From: Flavobacteriales bacterium | GTDB lineage: Bacteria; Bacteroidota; Bacteroidia; Flavobacteriales_D; Sanyastnellaceae | Length of the DNA: 6,808 nt | NCBI GenBank assembly: GCA_947464885.1 | Contig: CANHYZ010000110.1 | Coordinates: 1-6,808, forward strand | Reading direction: 5' to 3' | In this document: in pieces, positions 1 to 4,802 of the stretch | Layout: the number at the start of each line of letters is the position of its first letter | How positions within the stretch are numbered: position 1 is the first letter of the stretch | Notes under the pieces: generated by a model | Seen by the model: the letters and a program-made list of their open reading frames with translations, nothing else | What the model was told of the DNA's origin: nothing | Databases searched by the model: none | Made by a program: the position numbers and the translations under genes

Positions 1-1406
1 GCCCCGGCAAAATAAAGATCCTCAAAGAAGGACGATTTATTATGCGGACGCATCCATCCTGATTGCGTGAGTGACGGTTTTACGGAGAATGCAGCGCCCT
101 TGTGGCTATTCAACGTTTGGTTGAAGTGAACCGGGTCGATGGAATGCATAGCTACAATGTTTTCGCGTAGGTCAGGCAGGTAGTTGTCCTCCAAGAACTG
201 CAGCACGCGTTCGTTGTATTTCGGTCCGATAGTTTTCCAATCAATGTTCGCATCGAGGTGCGGAACCAAGCTCAGCACATAGAATGATTCGCAACCTTCC
301 GGTGCGATACTTTCGTCAGTGATTGTTGGCATGTGCAGGTACAGACTGAAGTCCTCCGGTAGCGTTTTCGCGTTGAAGATGTCCTTCAACAAGCCTCTGT
401 AACGCTCCCCTAATATAATATTATGATGGGCCAGCTTGCTGTCGAGGTAGCGCTTCTTTGTACCAAAGTAAATCACCACCAGCGAGTTGCTGTACTGCAA
501 ATTATCGAAGTACATGTCCACCTTTTTCGGGCGATTGTGTTTTTTAATGAGGTTTTTATAGGTGAAAGCCACATCAGAGTTGGACACTAGCACATCGGTT
601 TTGTGCACGGTACCATCCATGAGTTTCACACCCGCGGCTCTTCCGTTATCGATAAGAATTTCTTCTACTTCAGTATTGAGTTTCAACTTTCCACCTAGTT
701 CGACAAACAGCTTTCCAAGCGCAGCAACGGCAGCACCGGTTCCTCCGCGGGCATAGTGCACACCCCATTCCTTTTCGAATTGGATGATGAGTGCCATGAT
801 CGATGGTGTATCGAATGGATTACCGCCTACAAGCAAAGGATGGAACGAGCAAATACGACGAATAAACTCATCCTTGACATACCGTGCAGCATAATGATAC
901 ATCGGCAGATACGTATTGGTTTTGATGATATCCGGCATAATGCGCATCATATCACCCACTTTCAAAAACGGCTTTTCGGTATGCGGATGAAAGCGTTTGA
1001 AAACCTCCTCGGTGCTTTTTACAAACCGCTCAAACCCATCCACGTCGCCGGGGCTAAACTTGGCGACTTCCTTCTTGGCCATTTCCAGGTCGCGGTAGTA
1101 ATTGTAAGGCTCGCCTTTCTCATTGAAGATACGGTAGAAAGGATCCAGCGCGATGAGATCAAAATAGTCCTCACGCTTTTTACCTGCGAGTGCAAACAAC
1201 TCATCAAACATGTAGGGAGCTGTCATTACGGTGGGGCCGCCGTCGAATTTGAACCCGTTGATTTCGTATTGGTAGCCTCGACCGCCAACTTTGTCACGCT
1301 TATCGTATAGGGTGACGTCGTGACCGGCTGCAGCCAGGCGAATTCCGGCTGAAAGTCCACCGAATCCGGCGCCGATAACGACAATTTCTTTCTTTCCTTG
1401 TTTCAT
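1..1406 (-). CDS. crtI: Phytoene desaturase (CrtI family), C-terminus cut off by window edge
   Basis: FAD-dependent carotenoid desaturase that converts phytoene, stepwise, toward lycopene at the membrane. The frame is open from ATG at 1406 to the window edge, giving 468 residues; the family is usually about 490-500, so roughly 25-35 residues are missing, including the conserved C-terminal glycine-rich FAD-contacting segment expected straight after the visible LYFAG (464-468). The N-terminus carries the dinucleotide-binding motif GAGFGG at residues 12-17, an acidic residue (D35) at the end of the second beta strand, and the GGR motif at 41-43 followed by FDGGPTV (54-60). Further in, the segments FHPLLVGGNPFDTPS and HYARGGTGA are typical of CrtI. 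The ATG directly abuts the crtB stop codon, so translation is probably coupled to crtB; no Shine-Dalgarno site is evident. The number of desaturation steps, and the difference from CrtN/CrtP-like relatives, cannot be settled from sequence reading. Confidence 0.95.
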   Translation of the reverse strand, partial: MKQGKKEIVVIGAGFGGLSAGIRLAAAGHDVTLYDKRDKVGGRGYQYEINGFKFDGGPTVMTAPYMFDELFALAGKKREDYFDLIALDPFYRIFNEKGEPYNYYRDLEMAKKEVAKFSPGDVDGFERFVKSTEEVFKRFHPHTEKPFLKVGDMMRIMPDIIKTNTYLPMYHYAARYVKDEFIRRICSFHPLLVGGNPFDTPSIMALIIQFEKEWGVHYARGGTGAAVAALGKLFVELGGKLKLNTEVEEILIDNGRAAGVKLMDGTVHKTDVLVSNSDVAFTYKNLIKKHNRPKKVDMYFDNLQYSNSLVVIYFGTKKRYLDSKLAHHNIILGERYRGLLKDIFNAKTLPEDFSLYLHMPTITDESIAPEGCESFYVLSLVPHLDANIDWKTIGPKYNERVLQFLEDNYLPDLRENIVAMHSIDPVHFNQTLNSHKGAAFSVKPSLTQSGWMRPHNKSSFFEDLYFAG

Positions 1407-2378
1407 TTAAATCGAATTTGGTTGGATCATTCCGGTATTGGGAGCGAGCACTGACTGAAACCAAATGGAAGGAATCTGTTTGATTTTACCCCATTTAGAA
1501 ACGCAGGCTCTGCCTGAAAAAACATCGTATCCACGTTTTTCTATATCATGGAGTATCCCACGATAAAACGTGGCCGCGGCAGCAATGGACATGCGACCAT
1601 CCGCGTTGAGCATGGCGATACCCGGCCAGGATTCTTCGTAAATCTTGCGGGTTCGGTCAATTTGAAATTTCATGAATGCAATCCATGCCTCGTCGACAAT
1701 CCCAAGATGCAGATGATCCTCGGTTATCCCAAAGGCAGTCATTTCATCTTGCGGCAGGTATATTCTGCCCCTGCGGTAATCTTCGGCGATATCGCGCAGG
1801 ATATTGGTGAGTTGCAGAGCCACTCCGAGTTTCACGGCATACCGCAAGGCCTTTTCATCGCTAAAACCGATGATGTGCATGCTCATCAATCCAACAGTCG
1901 AAGCCACACCGTAGCAATACTCCGCCAGGGAGGTAAAGTTTCCGTAGCGATGAACATGCATGTCCTTAGCCACGCCATCGATGAGTTGGAGTGCATAACA
2001 CGCCGGGATTTTAAATCGCTGACGGGTATCCGCCCAGGCAATGGAAACGGGATCATTGAAACGCGGGCAAACACCTAGACTTTGATCACGCCAAGCTTGA
2101 AGGTCCTTGTGCCCAACCTGAACCGCGTTGTCGACAATATCGTCGGTGGTTCGGCAGAATGCGTACAACGCCCTGACGGCCTTGCGCTTTTCGGGGCTCA
2201 ACATTCCGGAAGCCATGTAAAATGACTTGCTGTGGATGGCGGTTATATTACGGCAGTAATTGTAGGCCACGTTCAACGGGTCGCCCAAATGATAATCGGG
2301 CAGCACCAGACTTGCGTCGTGTGGACGGACGCTTCGCGCCTTTTCCAATAGTTCGATATCCCAATTGACTGCTAACAT
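1407..2378 (-). CDS. crtB: Phytoene synthase (squalene/phytoene synthase family)
   Basis: Condenses two geranylgeranyl diphosphates head to head into phytoene, the first committed step of carotenoid synthesis. The 323-residue protein has both Mg-diphosphate-binding aspartate motifs: DDIVD at 79-83 and DIAED at 196-200. The latter sits inside the family signature that runs from about LQLTNILRD (189) to RIYLPQDE (205-212). The other family signature, YCYGVASTVG, lies at 154-163. The conserved domain begins near residue 38 (AYNYCRNIT), so there is an N-terminal extension of about 35 residues beyond many bacterial homologues. The ATG at 2378 is the only reasonable start, because the next methionines (M55, M59) fall inside the conserved domain. 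This is the first gene of the leftward unit; its TAA touches the crtI ATG. A squalene synthase role is possible for the fold, but the neighbouring crtI argues for phytoene. Confidence 0.95.
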   Translation of the reverse strand: MLAVNWDIELLEKARSVRPHDASLVLPDYHLGDPLNVAYNYCRNITAIHSKSFYMASGMLSPEKRKAVRALYAFCRTTDDIVDNAVQVGHKDLQAWRDQSLGVCPRFNDPVSIAWADTRQRFKIPACYALQLIDGVAKDMHVHRYGNFTSLAEYCYGVASTVGLMSMHIIGFSDEKALRYAVKLGVALQLTNILRDIAEDYRRGRIYLPQDEMTAFGITEDHLHLGIVDEAWIAFMKFQIDRTRKIYEESWPGIAMLNADGRMSIAAAATFYRGILHDIEKRGYDVFSGRACVSKWGKIKQIPSIWFQSVLAPNTGMIQPNSI

Positions 2379-2462
2379 ATCCTGTAGTGACGGAATTCGT
2401 TAAAAACATAGAACAACGAGTTGAGGTAAAATGTTCACACCGACTTTTGACTGCGCTTCCGA

Positions 2463-2488
2463 ACCCTCGCAAGGGGGTATTTTTTTTT
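2463..2488 (+). terminator. Hairpin with GCAA tetraloop plus nine T's, terminator-like
   Basis: Read on the plus strand, positions 2463-2468 (ACCCTC) pair with 2473-2478 (GGGGGT) as a six-pair stem with one G.U pair, closed by a GCAA (GNRA-type) loop at 2469-2472. One base later comes an uninterrupted run of nine T's (2480-2488). This has the shape of an intrinsic terminator for rightward transcripts. It lies in the divergent crtB/gltA intergenic region with no recognisable plus-strand gene before it, so it could stop antisense transcription from crtB, end a small RNA, or insulate gltA. The stem is short, so the call is tentative. Confidence 0.4.
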
Positions 2489-2508
2489 CGAACTGTAATC
2501 TTATTTAA

Positions 2509-2537
2509 TTGTTTAAACGCCGCGGCTAACTATCTTG
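2509..2537 (+). promoter_or_regulatory. Candidate Bacteroidota-type promoter for gltA
   Basis: TTG at 2509-2511 and TATCTTG at 2531-2537 are separated by 19 bp. This is close to the Bacteroidota pattern TTTG-N19-TAnnTTTG, with a mismatch in the downstream box. It would place the transcript start near 2543-2546 and give a leader of about 25-30 nt before the ATG at 2572. No Shine-Dalgarno site is seen between it and the start codon. The call is inferred from pattern and position only. Confidence 0.4.
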
Positions 2538-2571
2538 CGGCCTCAAATTTTGAAATCACTCCACTTACGTT

Positions 2572-3861
2572 ATGAGCGAAAAAGCGAAACTGATCCTGGA
2601 AGGCAAAGAGTATGAACTTCCTGTCGTCATCGGAACCGAAAATGAAAAAGCCATTGACATCAGCAAATTGCTGGAGACAACCGGCTATATCACGTTAGAC
2701 ACCGGTTTTAAGAACACGGGTTCAACCAAGAGTTCAATCACCTTCCTCGATGGTGACAACGGTATCTTGTGGTACCGCGGCTACCCGATTGAGCAACTCT
2801 CTGAATACGCTTCTTTCCTCGAAGTGGCTTACCTGGTGATTTACGGCGAGCTTCCAACTCAGAAGGAATTGGATTACTTCCAGAGCAGCATTAGTCACCA
2901 CACGCTAGTGCACGAAGATATGAAGCGCTTTTACGAGGCGTATCCAACGGGTGCACACCCGATGGGGGTATTGTCATCGATGATCGCGAGCATGTCGACC
3001 TTCTACCCGGAGGCACAAAACCCGAACCGTCCGTTCAAGGACATCGAGTTGACCATGCACCGCCTGATTGCCAAGATGGCAACACTGGCCGCACAAGCGC
3101 ACAAGGTGAGCATTGGTCACCCTATCATGTATCCGAAAAACAGCCATACCTATACGCAGAACTTCCTGCACATGATGTTTGCTTTGCCAACTGCCGATTA
3201 CGAAATTGATCCGGTGGTTGATGATGCACTCAACAAGTTGCTGATCCTGCATGCTGATCACGAGCAAAACTGTTCTACATCTACCGTTCGTATCGTTGGC
3301 TCATCGCAATCGAACCTTTACTCTTCTATTTCTGCCGGTATTGCGGCGTTGTGGGGTCCTCTTCACGGCGGTGCTAACCAAGCCGTAATCGAGATGCTCG
3401 AGCGTATCAAGAATGACGGCGGTGATGTTCAGAAGTGGGTAGACAAGGCCAAGGACAAGAATGACTCATTCCGTCTGATGGGCTTTGGTCACCGTGTTTA
3501 CAAGAACTTCGATCCACGCGCGAAGATTATCAAGAAGGCATGCGACGACGTATTGAACCGTTTGGGCATTCATGACCCTGTATTGGATATCGCCAAGCAA
3601 CTCGAAGAAGTGGCTCTGAAAGATCCGTACTTCATTGAGCGTAAGTTGTATCCAAACGTTGACTTCTATTCGGGCATTATCTACCGTGCTATTGGTATTC
3701 CTACCGAAATGTTCACGGTGATGTTTGCACTAGGTCGTCTGCCGGGTTGGATTGCACAATGGAAAGAAATGGTAGAGCATGGTGAGCCGATTGGACGTCC
3801 TCGTCAGGTTTACACCGGTTCAACGAAGCGCGATTACGTGCCGATTCCTAAGCGCGGTTAA
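2572..3861 (+). CDS. gltA: Citrate synthase (hexameric, type II-like)
   Basis: Cytoplasmic TCA-cycle enzyme that condenses acetyl-CoA with oxaloacetate to form citrate. The 429-residue length matches the E. coli-type enzyme (427). The catalytic triad is visible: H265 in GPLHGGAN (262-269), H307 in GFGHRVYKNFDPRA (304-317) and D364 in PNVDFYSG (361-368). LHADHEQN (226-233) and the late arginines R389 (LGRLPGW) and R409, expected to bind oxaloacetate and citrate, are also present. The N-terminal beta-rich segment (about 1-60) is typical of the longer Gram-negative form, many members of which are NADH-sensitive; whether this one is cannot be read here. The ATG at 2572 is chosen because it gives the normal N-terminus with no extension. 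The gene is divergent from crtB and is followed 24 bp later by a crotonase gene, suggesting co-transcription. Confidence 0.97.
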   Translation: MSEKAKLILEGKEYELPVVIGTENEKAIDISKLLETTGYITLDTGFKNTGSTKSSITFLDGDNGILWYRGYPIEQLSEYASFLEVAYLVIYGELPTQKELDYFQSSISHHTLVHEDMKRFYEAYPTGAHPMGVLSSMIASMSTFYPEAQNPNRPFKDIELTMHRLIAKMATLAAQAHKVSIGHPIMYPKNSHTYTQNFLHMMFALPTADYEIDPVVDDALNKLLILHADHEQNCSTSTVRIVGSSQSNLYSSISAGIAALWGPLHGGANQAVIEMLERIKNDGGDVQKWVDKAKDKNDSFRLMGFGHRVYKNFDPRAKIIKKACDDVLNRLGIHDPVLDIAKQLEEVALKDPYFIERKLYPNVDFYSGIIYRAIGIPTEMFTVMFALGRLPGWIAQWKEMVEHGEPIGRPRQVYTGSTKRDYVPIPKRG

Positions 3862-3885
3862 TTTTCATTCAGAGGCTATTCACGT

Positions 3886-4644
3886 ATGGAAAACGGACAC
3901 GTCAAGGTCGATACGCAATCCGGTATTGCTACCATCAGCTTTTTTCACCCGCAGAGCAATTCGTTGCCTGGAGTGCTGTTGCGCGAATTGGGCGACACCA
4001 TCACGCGTGTGAGCAATGATCCTGCAACCGTTGTCATCGTTTTACGGAGCGAAGGCGAAAAGGCCTTTTGTGCCGGAGCCAGTTTCGATGAGCTCATCGC
4101 CATTCAGGATCTGGAGGGCGGCACGCGTTTCTTTAGCGGCTTCGCGCACGTCATCAATGCGATGCGTAAGAGTACCAAACTGATTATCGGCCGCGTTCAA
4201 AACAAGGCTGTGGGCGGTGGTGTTGGCGTTGCATCCAGCGTCGACTATTGCTTCGCAACTACGAAAGCTTCTGTGAAATTGAGTGAACTCGCTGTGGGCA
4301 TTGGACCATTTGTGGTGGGACCTGCTGTTCAACGCAAGATGGGTCTTTCTGCCATGTCGCAATTAGCCATAAACGCCACTGAGTGGCAATCGGCGCAATG
4401 GGCGAAAGAAAAAGGCCTTTACGCCGAAATTTTCGAAACTGAAGAAGCGATGGATGCGGCTATCGACGCGCTCGCTCAAAAGTTGGTCAACTCCAATCCT
4501 GAAGCGATGGCGGAATTGAAGAACATCTTCTGGCAGGGCACCGAAAACTGGGATGAATTACTGGTGGAACGCGCCGGCATTAGCGGTCGATTGGTGTTGT
4601 CCGATTTCACCCGCAACGCTATCTCGAAGTTCAAAGCGAAATAA
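3886..4644 (+). CDS. Enoyl-CoA hydratase/isomerase (crotonase family)
   Basis: Acts on an acyl-CoA thioester; the specific substrate is not identifiable. The 252-residue length is normal for a single-domain crotonase. The two oxyanion-hole regions are present: FCAGASFDEL (61-70, backbone NH near A63/G64) and VGGGVGVAS (109-117, near G111/G112). Of the two glutamates used by classical hydratases, the second-position equivalent may be E134 (KLSELAVGIGP). The first, normally inside the GGGxE motif, is glycine here (G114), so simple 2-enoyl-CoA hydration is doubtful; isomerase, hydrolase or another crotonase chemistry is possible. AGAGG at 3871-3875, 10 nt before the ATG, is a weak ribosome binding site. 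The gene starts 24 bp after gltA with no terminator between them, so it is probably in the same operon. I see no hairpin plus T-run after its stop. Confidence 0.9.
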   Translation: MENGHVKVDTQSGIATISFFHPQSNSLPGVLLRELGDTITRVSNDPATVVIVLRSEGEKAFCAGASFDELIAIQDLEGGTRFFSGFAHVINAMRKSTKLIIGRVQNKAVGGGVGVASSVDYCFATTKASVKLSELAVGIGPFVVGPAVQRKMGLSAMSQLAINATEWQSAQWAKEKGLYAEIFETEEAMDAAIDALAQKLVNSNPEAMAELKNIFWQGTENWDELLVERAGISGRLVLSDFTRNAISKFKAK

Positions 4645-4669
4645 CTCGCCCCCTTTCCCTCGCACTCAA

Positions 4670-4697
4670 CACTAGTCACTTGTCACTAGTCACTAGT
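4670..4697. repeat. 7-bp tandem repeat, four units (CACTAGT)
   Basis: Four head-to-tail units: CACTAGT (4670-4676), CACTTGT (4677-4683, one substitution), CACTAGT (4684-4690) and CACTAGT (4691-4697), followed by a decayed fifth copy CATTATT (4698-4704). Each perfect unit contains the palindrome ACTAGT. The array lies 25 bp after the crotonase stop codon and before the GH3 promoter region. It may be a slippage-prone simple repeat or a protein-binding array; the sequence does not decide between these. Confidence 0.85.
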
Positions 4698-4735
4698 CAT
4701 TATTCTCCACACGCCACTGTTGTTAATAATACCTC

Positions 4736-4764
4736 TTTGGTAAAATATCAGTGTATCTATTTCG
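4736..4764 (+). promoter_or_regulatory. Candidate promoter for the GH3 gene
   Basis: TTTG at 4736-4739 is followed after 18 bp by TATTTCG at 4758-4764, an imperfect match to the Bacteroidota TTTG / TAnnTTTG pattern. The predicted transcript start, near 4770-4773, would leave a leader of about 30 nt before the ATG at 4803. The downstream box lies within the left arm of the inverted repeat at 4756-4790, which suggests the promoter may be under operator control. The call is pattern-based only. Confidence 0.35.
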
Positions 4765-4790
4765 TCTCTTTACCGTAAACTCGAAATAGA
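4756..4790. promoter_or_regulatory. Nested inverted repeat, possible operator or leader hairpin
   Basis: TCTATTTCG (4756-4764) is exactly complementary to CGAAATAGA (4782-4790), a nine-base perfect inverted repeat with 17 bp between the arms. Inside that spacer is a second dyad, TTTAC-C-GTAAA (4769-4779), centred one base from the outer one. The structure ends 12 bp before the GH3 start codon and covers the candidate downstream promoter box. It could bind a dimeric repressor, or fold in the leader RNA if transcription starts further upstream. There is no T-run after it, so it is not a normal intrinsic terminator. Confidence 0.6.
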
Positions 4791-4802
4791 CTGTATTTAC
4801 CT

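Noticed and set aside
411..423. Perfect 13-bp palindrome TAATATaATATTA
   Set aside because: It lies inside crtI and encodes an ordinary Asn-Ile-Ile-Leu stretch; it is a short AT-rich coincidence without supporting context.
756..1310. 184-codon plus-strand open frame opposite crtI
   Set aside because: It lies antisense to a well-conserved FAD desaturase and its translation has no recognisable motif; it is a shadow of crtI.
1548..2078. 176-codon plus-strand open frame opposite crtB
   Set aside because: It is antisense to the conserved aspartate motifs of phytoene synthase, and its translation resembles no known family.
2401..2431. Possible minus-strand promoter for crtB (TATGTTTT at 2410-2403 with TTTT 17 bp upstream)
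   Set aside because: Both boxes match the Bacteroidota pattern poorly and the region is AT-rich, so it is not distinguishable from chance.
2387..2575. 62-codon plus-strand open frame spanning the divergent region and overlapping the gltA start by ATGA
   Set aside because: It runs through the hairpin, the nine-T run and the candidate promoter, has low-complexity content and no ribosome binding site. A start-overlapping leader peptide cannot be excluded but has no positive support.
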